A stretch of DNA of 64,000 nt from the NCBI RefSeq assembly GCF_003958645.1, contig NZ_RXLO01000012.1:1-64000 (forward strand), written 5' to 3'. A model generated the notes under the pieces. It had not been told where the DNA came from, ran no database searches, and saw only the letters and a list, made by a program, of their open reading frames with translations. How positions within the stretch are numbered: the first letter of the stretch is position 1; each line of letters begins with the position of its first letter. The position numbers and the translations under genes were made by a program. This document shows, one piece after another, positions 25,064 to 34,223 of the stretch. The stretch comes from Chitinophaga rhizosphaerae. GTDB lineage: Bacteria > Bacteroidota > Bacteroidia > Chitinophagales > Chitinophagaceae.

Positions 25064-26797
25064 ATGGCATTTGAGATAAAAAAACAGGCGAAAGCGTACG
25101 ACGTGTGCATCATCGGATCTGGCGCTGGTGGCGGAATGGCGGCCAAAGTGCTGTCAGACGCGGGGCTGAAGGTGGCACTGCTCGAAGCGGGCCCGAAGTA
25201 CGACCCTGCCGATCCGGAGCAGCAGACCCAATTAAAATGGCCTTACGAATCGCCCAGGCGAGGCGCCAACACCACCCGGCCCTTCGGCGATTTCGACGCC
25301 GCTTATGGCGGATGGGAAATCGAAGGCGAGCCCTACACACAAAAAAACGGCAGTAAATTCGACTGGTTCCGGTCCCGCATGGTAGGCGGCCGCACCAACC
25401 ACTGGGGCCGCATTTCCCTCCGTTTCGGACCGAACGATTTCAAGCATTATAGCCTCGACGGGCATGGAGACGACTGGCCGATCGGGTACGATGAGGTGAA
25501 ACCCTGGTACGACCAGGTAGACAAAATGATCGGGGTTTTCGGGTCGAAGGAAGGGATCTACAACGAGCCGGACGGCTATTTCCTCCCTCCTCCCAAACCG
25601 CGCCTCCACGAGCTGATGGTGAAACAGGCCGGCGATAAGCTCGGCATCCCGGTGATCCATTCCCGCCTCTCGATCCTCACCCGCTCGGTGAATAAAGACC
25701 GCGGCGCGTGCTTCTTCTGCTCGCAATGCAGCCGCGGATGTACCGTTCACGGCGACTTCTCCTCTTCCACCGTGCTCGTGAAGCCCGCCATGAAAAGCGG
25801 CAACGTGGATTTGTACGTGGGCGCCATGGCAAGGGAAATTGTGACGGACGCGTCCGGCAAGGCAACGGGCGTGAGCTATGTCGATAAATCGGACATGCAG
25901 GAATACCGCATCGATGCCCGCGTGATCGTACTGGCTGCGAGCGCGTGCGAATCGGCGCGGTTGCTCCTCAATTCCAAATCTCCCATGCACAAAAACGGCC
26001 TCGCCAATTCCAGCGGCCTGGTCGGAAAATACCTGCACGATTCCACCGGCGCTTCGCGCGGGGCGTTCATGCCTTCGCTCATGGACCGGAAACGGTACAA
26101 CGAAGACGGCGTGGGCGGGATGCATATGTATATTCCGTGGTGGCTCGACAATAAGAAGCTCGACTTCGCCCGTGGCTATCACATCGAGTTCTGGGGCGGC
26201 ATGGGCATGCCGGCATACGGTTTCGGTTTCGGGATCGAAGGCATGCATATGAAAGACCCCAACCGCGGCGGCGCTCCCGCAGGCGGTTACGGCGCCAGCC
26301 TGAAAAACGATTACCGCCGGTTCTTCGGTTCCACGATCGGGTTCGCCGGTCGCGGGGAAGCCATCGCGCGGGAAGACAACTATTGCGAAATCGACCCGAA
26401 CGTCGTGGATAAATTCGGCATTCCCGTTCTCCGTTTCAATTACAAATGGAGCGAACACGAGATCAAACAGGCGCGGCATATGCACGAAACGTTCGAAGAG
26501 ATCATCCACCAGATGGGCGGCATTCCCCTGGGCCATAAACCCGGTGAAGAAACCATGTACGGCCTCGAAAACCCGGGCCGGATCATCCACGAAGTGGGCA
26601 CCACCCGCATGGGCAACGATCCCAAACGCTCCGTCCTCAATAAATACAACCAGGCGCACGACGCCAAAAACGTATTTGTAGTGGATGGCGGCGCTTTCGT
26701 TTCGCAGGCAGATAAAAACCCCACCTGGACGATCCTCGCGCTTTCGCTGCGCGCATCGAATTACATCGTGGACGAATTGAAAAAACAAAATCTCTGA
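25064..26797 (+). CDS. GMC family FAD-dependent sugar dehydrogenase, catalytic subunit
   Basis: A 577-residue flavoprotein. The FAD-binding motif GSGAGG is at 18-23, GGRTNHWGR near 110 is the flavin-contacting block, and His509 (HEVGTTRMG) with Asn552 (DKNPTW) forms the GMC His/Asn catalytic pair. Cys216, Cys219, Cys222 and Cys226 form CxxCxxCxxxC, in the region where FAD glucose dehydrogenases of Burkholderia type bind a 3Fe-4S cluster. No signal peptide is visible. The next gene, five bases on, is a Tat-signal small subunit that could carry this one across the membrane. Oxidation of a sugar or glycoside is likely; C1 or C3 specificity is not decided. Confidence 0.85.
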   Translation: MAFEIKKQAKAYDVCIIGSGAGGGMAAKVLSDAGLKVALLEAGPKYDPADPEQQTQLKWPYESPRRGANTTRPFGDFDAAYGGWEIEGEPYTQKNGSKFDWFRSRMVGGRTNHWGRISLRFGPNDFKHYSLDGHGDDWPIGYDEVKPWYDQVDKMIGVFGSKEGIYNEPDGYFLPPPKPRLHELMVKQAGDKLGIPVIHSRLSILTRSVNKDRGACFFCSQCSRGCTVHGDFSSSTVLVKPAMKSGNVDLYVGAMAREIVTDASGKATGVSYVDKSDMQEYRIDARVIVLAASACESARLLLNSKSPMHKNGLANSSGLVGKYLHDSTGASRGAFMPSLMDRKRYNEDGVGGMHMYIPWWLDNKKLDFARGYHIEFWGGMGMPAYGFGFGIEGMHMKDPNRGGAPAGGYGASLKNDYRRFFGSTIGFAGRGEAIAREDNYCEIDPNVVDKFGIPVLRFNYKWSEHEIKQARHMHETFEEIIHQMGGIPLGHKPGEETMYGLENPGRIIHEVGTTRMGNDPKRSVLNKYNQAHDAKNVFVVDGGAFVSQADKNPTWTILALSLRASNYIVDELKKQNL

Positions 26798-26802
26798 TCA
26801 TT

Positions 26803-27486
26803 ATGGACAGAAGAGAATCGCTCAAAGCCCTCCTGATAGGTTCCGTATCCACCGGCGTTATCCTCAGCGCCTGCGAAACCAGCACCAAAGAGGCCGACAA
26901 GGCGCCTAAAACCGGGAAATTCTACGGCCGTACGCCCGAAGAAGCGCTCCGCGACGAGGCCCTCAAAAAAGAAAAATTCTTCACAGACGCGGAGATGAAA
27001 ACCATTACCGTGCTCGTAGATATCATCATCCCGAAAGACGAAACTTCCGGATCGGCCACAGACGCCAAAGTGCCGGAGTTCATCGATTTCATCGTGAAAG
27101 ACCAGCCCAAACACCAGCTGCCCATGCGCGGCGGCCTCCGCTGGCTCGACGTGCAATGCCAGAAACAGTACGGCAAGATCTTCACCGGCCTGGAGCCCGA
27201 CAAACGCCTGGCCATGGTAGACCAGATCGCGTTCCCCGAAAAAGCGGCGCCGGAAATGAGCCAGGGCGTAGCGTTTTTCAGTTTGATGCGCAACCTCACC
27301 GCCACTGGGTTCTTCACCAGCGAAATGGGCATCAGGGACATGGGGTACGCCGGCAACCGGCCCAACGAATGGGACGGCGTTCCGGACGATGTGCTCAAAC
27401 AATACAACCTCGCATACGACGAAAAAATGCTGGCTGTTTGCCTGAAGAAGGAAGACCGCACCAAACTCATGACCTGGGACGATTGA
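26803..27486 (+). CDS. gluconate 2-dehydrogenase subunit 3 family protein, Tat lipoprotein
   Basis: A 227-residue small subunit. The N-terminus (DRRESLKALLIGSVSTG) is twin-arginine-like and ends in a lipobox (ILSAC, Cys24), so it is probably a Tat-exported lipoprotein. The mature part begins FFTDAEMKTITVLVDIIIPKDETSGSATDAKVPEFIDF-type sequence characteristic of the subunit 3 family. In characterised FAD sugar dehydrogenases this subunit chaperones and co-exports the catalytic GMC subunit. It starts five bases after the GMC gene and ends before a terminator; the two are an operon. Confidence 0.85.
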   Translation: MDRRESLKALLIGSVSTGVILSACETSTKEADKAPKTGKFYGRTPEEALRDEALKKEKFFTDAEMKTITVLVDIIIPKDETSGSATDAKVPEFIDFIVKDQPKHQLPMRGGLRWLDVQCQKQYGKIFTGLEPDKRLAMVDQIAFPEKAAPEMSQGVAFFSLMRNLTATGFFTSEMGIRDMGYAGNRPNEWDGVPDDVLKQYNLAYDEKMLAVCLKKEDRTKLMTWDD

Positions 27487-27503
27487 TCCCATCCAGACCG
27501 CAT

Positions 27504-27540
27504 AAAAAAAGCGACGCCCGTAATGGACGTCGCTTTTTAT
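27504..27540. terminator. bidirectional terminator
   Basis: Stem AAAAGCGACG/CGTCGCTTTT (27507-27516 with 27528-27537) with A- and T-runs on the flanks, between the convergent subunit 3 and POT transporter genes. Confidence 0.85.
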
Positions 27541-27555
27541 TTTTTAGCCGGTGGA

Positions 27556-29196
27556 TCAGTGCGTGTGTTCCTTAAACACACGGTTCAGCCAGCGCAGCAT
27601 CAGGATGATGGTGCCCGCGGCAACGCCCAACAGCAGGAAATTCACGAGGAAATAATTGACTTTATTGTCGTACTGGTCCCACATCGCCGCGAGCACGCCC
27701 GACAATTTGTTCCCGATAGATGTGGCCAGGAACCAGCCGCCCATCATCAGGGAAGTGAGGCGGGCAGGACTCAGTTTCGATACGAGCGACAGGCCCATCG
27801 GGCTGAGGAGCAATTCTCCCGCGGTGATGATGCCATAGCTGCCGAACAGCCACCAGGGCGCAGCTTTCACTGCGCCGTTATCGCAAACCATGACGGCCGC
27901 CACCATGCAGAAAGTGGACAAAGACGAAATCACGAGGCCCCACGCGATTTTGGTCATCGTGGTCGGTTCCTTTTTCCGTTTGCGGAGGAAGGTGAAGAAT
28001 GCGACCACGAGCGGCGTGAGGATGATCACGAAAAACGGGTTGATGGATTGGAATTGTTCGGTGTTGACGAGACTGATGGTTGCCCCTTCCGCAGGCATTT
28101 TTTCGGGCGCCACGTTCTTAAAATAAACGGGTTTCCCGATTTCCCTTACCGGATTGCCGTTTTCGTCTTTGATAACCCGGAATTCATGGTCGTACGCTAC
28201 CACTTCGCCGGTTTGGTTGGTGGTGGTTTCCGCGAGGGAAAGCGCGTTGGCGGGGCCGGTCAGCGAGGCAGACAGTTCGCGGTCCGTATAAAACTGCGCC
28301 CAGGTGGTGAGCGCGGTTCCGTTTTGTTTGAATACCGCCCAGAACATGATAGACACTGCGAAAACGGCCAGCAGGGCTTTCACAGGCTGTTTGTCGGTTC
28401 CCGTAGCTTTGCGCAGCAGGTTCACGAAGAAATAAATAATGGGGAGGCAGGCGAAGATGAACGCATCCGTAGAATCGGTGCCGAAGATATTGCCGGGGAT
28501 GAACCAGCCGATGCTGCCCACGATCAGAACGGGAACGAATACCTGCGCGAAGATGGAACCGAGGGGCATATCGCCGGGCTGGACGGGTTTGAGGACGTCT
28601 GCATGGCGGTAATGTTTGAGCCCGGCAACGAAGATGATGACACCGAGGAACATGCCTATGCCTGCTGCGATGAACGCCGCGCCCCAGTTGATATTGTTGC
28701 GGAGGTACGATGCGAAGAAGGTACAGATGAAGGCGCCGATGTTGATCCCCATGTAGAAGATATTATAGCCGGTATCCTTGCGCTCGATGTACCGGGGGTC
28801 GTTGTAAACATTGCCCAGCAGGGTGGAGATATTGGGTTTGAAGAAGCCGTTGCCCACACAGATGAGCGCCAGCGAACAGTAGAAAACCGTTAAGTCTTTG
28901 ACGGCCAGTCCGCAATACCCGATCCCCATGAGGATGCCCCCGATGATGATGGATTTGGCGTAACCGATCTTACGGTCGGCCAGGAGCCCGCCGATGAACG
29001 GGGTGAGATACACGAATGCGATGAAAGTGCCGAAAATATCGACCGCCGCAGGCCGGTCCATGGCCCATCCGCCCTTTTCGGCGTCTGTCAGGTATAGTTG
29101 CAGAATGGCGAGCAGCAGGTAGAAACCGAATCGTTCCCACATTTCGGAAAAGAATAAAAACGGTAAGGCTACCGGATGTTTGCGGTTAGTCGACAT
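27556..29196 (-). CDS. POT family proton-dependent oligopeptide transporter
   Basis: A proton-coupled di/tripeptide importer of the inner membrane, 546 residues. The family signatures are present: FFSEMWERFGFYLLLAILQLYL (E-x-x-E-R-F-x-Y-Y type motif in helix 1), FVYLTPFIGGLLADRKIGYAKSI and GNGFFKPNISTLLGNVY (FKPN motif in the fifth helix). There are about 14 hydrophobic helices with a large extracytoplasmic insert near 300-370, as often in Bacteroidota members. A -7-like TATTTTTA lies at 29221-29228. Monocistronic. It supplies peptides, fitting the S46 and C1 peptidases elsewhere in the window. Confidence 0.9.
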   Translation of the reverse strand: MSTNRKHPVALPFLFFSEMWERFGFYLLLAILQLYLTDAEKGGWAMDRPAAVDIFGTFIAFVYLTPFIGGLLADRKIGYAKSIIIGGILMGIGYCGLAVKDLTVFYCSLALICVGNGFFKPNISTLLGNVYNDPRYIERKDTGYNIFYMGINIGAFICTFFASYLRNNINWGAAFIAAGIGMFLGVIIFVAGLKHYRHADVLKPVQPGDMPLGSIFAQVFVPVLIVGSIGWFIPGNIFGTDSTDAFIFACLPIIYFFVNLLRKATGTDKQPVKALLAVFAVSIMFWAVFKQNGTALTTWAQFYTDRELSASLTGPANALSLAETTTNQTGEVVAYDHEFRVIKDENGNPVREIGKPVYFKNVAPEKMPAEGATISLVNTEQFQSINPFFVIILTPLVVAFFTFLRKRKKEPTTMTKIAWGLVISSLSTFCMVAAVMVCDNGAVKAAPWWLFGSYGIITAGELLLSPMGLSLVSKLSPARLTSLMMGGWFLATSIGNKLSGVLAAMWDQYDNKVNYFLVNFLLLGVAAGTIILMLRWLNRVFKEHTH

Positions 29197-29406
29197 GTTG
29201 TAACATAAGGTTTGAGACGGCTAAAAATAGGATAAAAAACCACATTGCACCCAAACATTCCCGACGAACGGTAAGCCCATCCCACCCTGTCTAAAATTTA
29301 AGGTTGAAAAAATCGATTTAGCACAGGACAGAACAGGATGCCGCTCATAGAGATTATTGCTTTTTCTATACTTTTTCGATTATATTGAACGAAAATTTAT
29401 CAAATC

Positions 29407-30849
29407 ATGGTTCAGGGAAAAAATAACAAAAGAAACCAGATTTCACGTAGATCATTTCTAACCAACAGCGCTACCGCCGCTGCAGGTTTCATGATCGTTC
29501 CACGTCACGTATTGGGAGGCTCGGGATATACCGCACCCAGCGACAGGCTTCGCGTTGCCGGCATCGGTGTTGGCGGTAAAGGCGACAGCGATTTGAGCGA
29601 GATATCCAAAGGCCCGGCAGACATCGTCGTACTTTGCGACGTGCATGACAGCCGCGCAGCAGGATCCGTAAAACGCTTCCCCAAAGCGAAATACTACCGG
29701 GATTACCGCGAAATGCTCGACAAAGAACACAAAAACATCGACGCGGTAACCGTTTCCAGCCCCGACCATAACCACGCCGTGCAAGCCATGGCCGCCATGC
29801 AGCTCGGCAAGCACGTGTACGTTCAAAAACCCCTCACCCACGATATCTACGAAGCGCGCATGCTCACGCAGGCCGCCAAAAAATATAAAGTAGTCACCCA
29901 AATGGGCAACCAGGGCGCCTCCGGCGACGGCGTCCGCCAACTCATGGAATGGTACAATGCCGACCTCATCGGCGATGTTCATACCGTGTATTGCTGGACC
30001 AACCGCCCCGTATGGCCGCAGGGAATTCCCTGGCCCTCACAACCCGGCACCAAACCGGCCGACCTCGACTGGAACCTCTGGCTGGGCACCGCTCCGCAAA
30101 AAGACTACGTTGACAAACTCGTTCCGTTCAACTGGCGCGGCTGGTGGGATTACGGTACCGGCGCGCTCGGAGACATGGGCTGCCACATCGTGGAACCGCC
30201 CTTCCGCGTGCTCGGCCTCGGCTACCCCGTATCCGCGGAAGCCAGCGTAGGCAGCGTGTATGTAGACGAATTCAAACAGGGATATTTCCCGGAAAGCTGC
30301 CCCCCGTCTTCCCACGTGATCATGACTTTCGAAACGAAACGCGGTCCGCTGAAACTCCACTGGATGGATGGCGGCATCCAACCCGCGCGCCCCGAAGAGC
30401 TGGGCCCCAACGAAAGAATGGGCGACGGTGGCAACGGCGCCATCTTCGAAGGCACCAAAGGCAAAATGATGTGCGGAACCTATGGTATGTACCCTTCGCT
30501 GCTGCCTTCCAAACGCAATGCGGAAGTGAACGTGAAGCAAACCATCGCCCGCGTGCCCGAAGGCCACTACGTTCAATGGGTAAACGCGTGCATCGCCGGT
30601 TACGGCAAGAAAGAACTGTCGGCCCCCTTCGAGATCGCCGGTCCGCTCACCGAAACCATCCTCATGGGCAACCTCGCCATCCGTAGTTACGATATCCGCA
30701 AGCCCAAAGCCGACGGCAAAGGCTTCGATTATCCCGGCCGCTACATCAAGCTGCTGTGGGATGGTCCGAACATGAAGATCACCAACTTCGACGACGCCAA
30801 CCAGTTCGTGAAGCGTACCTATCGCGACGGCTGGACGCTCGGTGCGTAA
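29407..30849 (+). CDS. Gfo/Idh/MocA family oxidoreductase, Tat-exported
   Basis: A 480-residue NAD(P)-dependent or redox-cofactor-bound dehydrogenase. The signal peptide has SRRSFL with twin Arg at 14-15 and a hydrophobic stretch, so folded export is predicted. The Rossmann domain begins LRVAGIGVGGKGDSD, and the conserved EKP-like motif reads VQKPLTHDIYEA. The C-terminal part matches the large Bacteroidota group that acts on sugars and glycosides (WNLWLGTAPQKDYV, GALGDMGCHIVEPPF). Such exported members often hold their cofactor tightly and isomerise or oxidise sugar rings. Substrate unknown. Monocistronic, with a strong terminator. Confidence 0.88.
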   Translation: MVQGKNNKRNQISRRSFLTNSATAAAGFMIVPRHVLGGSGYTAPSDRLRVAGIGVGGKGDSDLSEISKGPADIVVLCDVHDSRAAGSVKRFPKAKYYRDYREMLDKEHKNIDAVTVSSPDHNHAVQAMAAMQLGKHVYVQKPLTHDIYEARMLTQAAKKYKVVTQMGNQGASGDGVRQLMEWYNADLIGDVHTVYCWTNRPVWPQGIPWPSQPGTKPADLDWNLWLGTAPQKDYVDKLVPFNWRGWWDYGTGALGDMGCHIVEPPFRVLGLGYPVSAEASVGSVYVDEFKQGYFPESCPPSSHVIMTFETKRGPLKLHWMDGGIQPARPEELGPNERMGDGGNGAIFEGTKGKMMCGTYGMYPSLLPSKRNAEVNVKQTIARVPEGHYVQWVNACIAGYGKKELSAPFEIAGPLTETILMGNLAIRSYDIRKPKADGKGFDYPGRYIKLLWDGPNMKITNFDDANQFVKRTYRDGWTLGA

Positions 30850-30868
30850 GCTGTTTATACGAAATAGT

Positions 30869-30902
30869 AAGGGTGCCTCCGGCCGGAGGCACCCTTTTTT
30901 CT
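30869..30902 (+). terminator. terminator of the Gfo/Idh/MocA gene
   Basis: Twelve-base perfect stem (30869-30880 with 30885-30896), GGCC loop and T-run, 20 bases after the stop codon. Confidence 0.9.
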
Positions 30903-30921
30903 TATAGATACGCTACTTGTC

Positions 30922-31368
30922 CTAACGGAACAGTTCCTTGAAATCGCGCTTGAACTCTTTCCATTCGCTATCGGCTTTCTTCAGCGATTTATCGAGCCCT
31001 TCCCTTGTTTTGTCCCACGCTTCCACCGTGGCGTTTTTCACATCGTCTGCCGCTTTGGCGAGGTCTGCCCGGGCGGCTTCCAGTTTAGCCTGCGCTTTTT
31101 TGCTTTTCGCGCTGCCGTCTTTCTTCAGTTCTTCGATCCGCACGTCCAGCGAATCCATTTTTTCCTTGATGGAGGCCGAAGCTTCATCTTTCTGCCGTTG
31201 GAACCAGGCGCCGGCGGTATCCGCTTTTTGTTCGATACCTTCCTGGATGGAATCTACCCCTTCATGGATCTTCGCGTTGGCGGAAGAATCTTCGCCGGTA
31301 GCGGCGGTTTTGTTCTGGCAGGCCGTGAGGATGGCGGCGGCACCAAGGACGAGGAGGATTTTATTCAT
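30922..31368 (-). CDS. coiled-coil lipoprotein
   Basis: A 148-residue lipoprotein: MNKILLVLGAAAILTAC with lipobox Cys17. The mature protein is almost entirely charged amphipathic helix rich in Lys, Glu, Ala and Asp, with apolipoprotein- or LEA-like 11-residue periodicity (DKTREGLDKSLKKADSEWKEF). No enzymatic motif is visible. It is the second gene of a pair with the META protein (23 bases apart). A structural or envelope-stress role is possible but unproven. ATG 31366-31368 begins the signal peptide two codons after another in-frame ATG. Confidence 0.65.
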   Translation of the reverse strand: MNKILLVLGAAAILTACQNKTAATGEDSSANAKIHEGVDSIQEGIEQKADTAGAWFQRQKDEASASIKEKMDSLDVRIEELKKDGSAKSKKAQAKLEAARADLAKAADDVKNATVEAWDKTREGLDKSLKKADSEWKEFKRDFKELFR

Positions 31369-31391
31369 ATACATTGATTTTTAATCGGTTA

Positions 31392-31864
31392 TTACTGTTT
31401 TGTGGCGGTGAAGGTCGCCAGTACGGAATCTCCACGCTGAATGCTGAGGATATCCTTTTCGATGGTGTATTTATTGGTGTTTTGCAGTGCCTGGCTGAAA
31501 GCGTTTTCCACGTTCAGGGCCGGACAGGCCATTTGGGTGGACATGATGTCGGACACGGCGAGTTCGCCGGTGGGCGTGGCCACGAATTTGCCGCCGAAGC
31601 CGTTGCAGCCGAGATGGCCGCGCACCTGCGACGAAGAATCCAAGAACTGCATATAAATTTCTTTCCCCCAGTTGCTGGTGTCTTTGGGGCCGTTCACGAT
31701 TTCTTTCAACACCCATTTGGTGCCGGAAAGCGGCCATGCGGGCGCCCCGTCTGTCGTAACGGCGGCTGCCGCGGCGGCGGAATCGGTACCCGATTGCTGT
31801 TGGGAACTTTGGCAGGCAGCCAAAATAGCCAGGGCGGCAAAGCGGGAAGCAGTAACTGTTTCAT
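31392..31864 (-). CDS. META domain lipoprotein with frameshift in the signal peptide
   Basis: The intact frame (31392-31823) encodes a lipobox LAAC, a Ser/Ala-rich spacer and a META/HslJ domain (GTKWVLKEI, RGHLGCNGFGGKF, MSTQMACPALNVENAFSQAL), a small beta fold linked to heat and antibiotic tolerance in HslJ. The only plausible start, ATG 31862-31864 (MKQLLLPA), is in another frame. One missing base near 31841-31843 would join MKQLLLPA to FAALAILAACQ. In the META frame a stop lies just upstream of position 31864 and no ATG or GTG occurs before the lipobox; TTG 31823 would give no signal peptide. It is either a real mutation or a sequence error. Confidence 0.7.
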
Positions 31865-31980
31865 GATAGTGGTTTTATGGTGTATTTGTTTTTCTTATCA
31901 ATCATCAAGCCATTTTAACGCCGCGGCACCTTCAATTGTTGACTTCCATGACCGGTAAGGGCTATTATGAAAAAAATCGG

Positions 31981-31988
31981 TAGGTTTG
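31981..31988 (+). promoter_or_regulatory. -7 element of the S46 peptidase gene
   Basis: TAGGTTTG, a full TAnnTTTG match, 22 bases before the ATG at 32010. No properly spaced TTG upstream. Confidence 0.45.
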
Positions 31989-32009
31989 GGCCCTTACAAA
32001 ATCTAACAT

Positions 32010-34151
32010 ATGAAGAAAAATCTATTCCTGTTGCTGCTTTTGCTGTCTGTCAAGCTGGTAAAGGCAGACGAGGGCATGTGGCTTCCTTACCTGCTGGGGC
32101 CGCAAACTTATGCCGATATGGTGAAGAAAGGGCTGAAGCTGTCGAAAGACCAGTTATACAGCATCAACAAATCATCCATTAAAGATGCCATTATCATTTT
32201 CGGTGGAGGTTGCACGGGAGAGATCGTGAGCAATGAAGGGCTGATCTTTACGAATCACCATTGTGGTTACGGCGCCATCGCTTCTGCCAGTTCGGTGGAG
32301 CATAACTACCTGCGCGACGGGTTTTATGCCCGCAGCAAGCAGGAAGAGATCCCTGCAAAAGGGCTTTCCGTTCAGTTCCTCGTGCGGGTGGAAGATGTGA
32401 CCGCCAAAGTGGAAGAAGCCATCAAAGGTACTACCCTGGCCGATCGCAACCCCAAACTCCAGGCTGCTTACGGCGATATCGTGAAAGCCGCCACCGCCGG
32501 CAACGGTTACGAAGCCAAAGTGGTGCCCATGTTCAAAGGGAACCAATATCTCCTCTTCGTGTACGAACGTTACACCGACGTCCGCCTCGTAGGAACGCCT
32601 CCCGAAAACGTTGGCAAATTCGGCGGCGATACCGATAACTGGGAATGGCCCCGCCATACCGGCGACTTCTCCGTGTTCCGCGTATACGGCAACGCCAGCG
32701 GCAAACCGGCCGAATACGCCGCCAACAACGTTCCCCTCAAGCCGAAACACTTCCTGCCCGTTTCCATCAAAGGCGTGAAAGAAAACGATTACGCCATGAT
32801 CTTCGGATACCCCGGCGGCACCAATCGTTACGAAACATCCTACGGCGTGAAACTGAAAACCGAGGTGGAAAACCCCTCCATCGTCGGCCTACGCGACATC
32901 CGCCTCAAATACATGTTCGAAGAAATGAAGAAAGATCCCGCCGTGAAGCTGCAACTCGCATCTTCCTACGCCGGCATCGCCAACTACTGGAAATTCTTCG
33001 ACGGCGAAACCGCCCAATTGCTGAAGTACCATGTGTACGAAGAAAAACTGAAAAACGAAGCCGCCTTCCGGCAATGGGCCAAAGGCAAATCCGAGTTCGA
33101 GCCCGTATTTACGCAGTATGAAGACATTTACAAGAAATGGTCTCCCTACGCAAAAGTACGCCTCTACCTCATGGAAGGCATCCTCGGCTCGCCCCTCGCT
33201 GCCTACGCCAGCTCCCTCGCACAGGTGGAAAACGCCATCCTCAAAAATGGCGACGTCAAAGCCGCCGCCAACGCCGCAGACCAGGCCCGCACCAATTTCC
33301 TGAAAGACGAGAACAAACCCTCCGATCAGAAAATCCTCGCCGCCATGGCCATGCGCTATTACCAGGATATCCCGAAAGACCAGCACCCCGTCGGTTTCTA
33401 CGAAGGACTGAAATCTTTCGGCGACCTGAACGACGAAAAAACCTACCGCAACTGGGCTGCCAACGTGTTCAACAACACCATCATCTTCAACGACGCGAAA
33501 TGGAAAACTTTCATCAGCCAGCCTGATGCCGTTACGCTGCAGGAAGATCCGGCGTTCGCCTATGCTTCCGCTTTCGTGAAGAACTACGTTACCAAATATG
33601 CGCCGATCTACTCCCAGTTCACCGCGCAAAACAACGAGCTTGGCCGCCTCTATCTGAAAGGGGAAGCCCAACGCACGCCCAACGCCAACCGCTATCCCGA
33701 CGCCAATTTCACCATGCGCCTTTCTTACGGCCAGGTGAAACCCTACTCCCCCCGCGATGCGGTGGCTTACGACTACGTAACCACGATCGACGGTGTTATG
33801 GAAAAATACAAACCCGGCGATTACGAGTTCGACCTGCATCCCAATTTCATCGACCTCGTGAAGAAAAAGGATTTCGGCCAGTACATCGATGCGAAGCGTA
33901 AAACCCTCGTCGTAGGCTTTATCACCGGCAACGACATCACCGGCGGCAACTCCGGTTCGCCCGTGCTCAACGCCAAGGGCGAACTGATCGGCCTCGCGTT
34001 CGACGGTAACTACGAAGCGCTCAGCCACAAAATCCAGTTCGATAAAAATTACAACCGTACCATCAACGTAGACATCCGCTACGTGCTGTGGTGCATCGAC
34101 AAACTGGGTGGTGCCAAAAACATCATCAACGAACTGAAAATCGTGAAATAG
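32010..34151 (+). CDS. S46 family dipeptidyl-peptidase, DPP7-type
   Basis: A 713-residue periplasmic serine exopeptidase that cuts dipeptides from peptide N-termini. A signal peptide (KKNLFLLLLLLSVKLVKA) precedes mature DEGMWLP, typical of S46. The catalytic His is in TNHHCGYGAI, the Asp region is TDNWEWPRHTGDF and the Ser is in GGNSGSPVLNAKGELIG. The specificity residue lies in FDGN. DPP7 enzymes have Gly there (hydrophobic P1) while DPP11 has Arg (acidic P1), so hydrophobic preference is predicted. Products could enter by the POT transporter in this window. Confidence 0.92.
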   Translation: MKKNLFLLLLLLSVKLVKADEGMWLPYLLGPQTYADMVKKGLKLSKDQLYSINKSSIKDAIIIFGGGCTGEIVSNEGLIFTNHHCGYGAIASASSVEHNYLRDGFYARSKQEEIPAKGLSVQFLVRVEDVTAKVEEAIKGTTLADRNPKLQAAYGDIVKAATAGNGYEAKVVPMFKGNQYLLFVYERYTDVRLVGTPPENVGKFGGDTDNWEWPRHTGDFSVFRVYGNASGKPAEYAANNVPLKPKHFLPVSIKGVKENDYAMIFGYPGGTNRYETSYGVKLKTEVENPSIVGLRDIRLKYMFEEMKKDPAVKLQLASSYAGIANYWKFFDGETAQLLKYHVYEEKLKNEAAFRQWAKGKSEFEPVFTQYEDIYKKWSPYAKVRLYLMEGILGSPLAAYASSLAQVENAILKNGDVKAAANAADQARTNFLKDENKPSDQKILAAMAMRYYQDIPKDQHPVGFYEGLKSFGDLNDEKTYRNWAANVFNNTIIFNDAKWKTFISQPDAVTLQEDPAFAYASAFVKNYVTKYAPIYSQFTAQNNELGRLYLKGEAQRTPNANRYPDANFTMRLSYGQVKPYSPRDAVAYDYVTTIDGVMEKYKPGDYEFDLHPNFIDLVKKKDFGQYIDAKRKTLVVGFITGNDITGGNSGSPVLNAKGELIGLAFDGNYEALSHKIQFDKNYNRTINVDIRYVLWCIDKLGGAKNIINELKIVK

Positions 34152-34170
34152 GATTTCCGTTCCGAACACA

Positions 34171-34207
34171 AAAAATCCCGGCAAGCGTAACGTTTGCCGG
34201 GATTTTT
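34171..34207. terminator. bidirectional terminator
   Basis: Fourteen-base stem (34171-34184 with 34194-34207) with A- and T-runs, between the convergent S46 peptidase and PBP4 genes. Confidence 0.9.
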
Positions 34208-34223
34208 ATTTGCAGGGAACTCG

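Noticed and set aside
25232-26788. Long minus-strand frame opposite the GMC gene
   Set aside because: Antisense shadow; the GMC motifs are complete in the plus frame.
32889-34184. Long minus-strand frame opposite the S46 peptidase gene
   Set aside because: Antisense shadow without motifs; it also crosses the terminator between the convergent genes.
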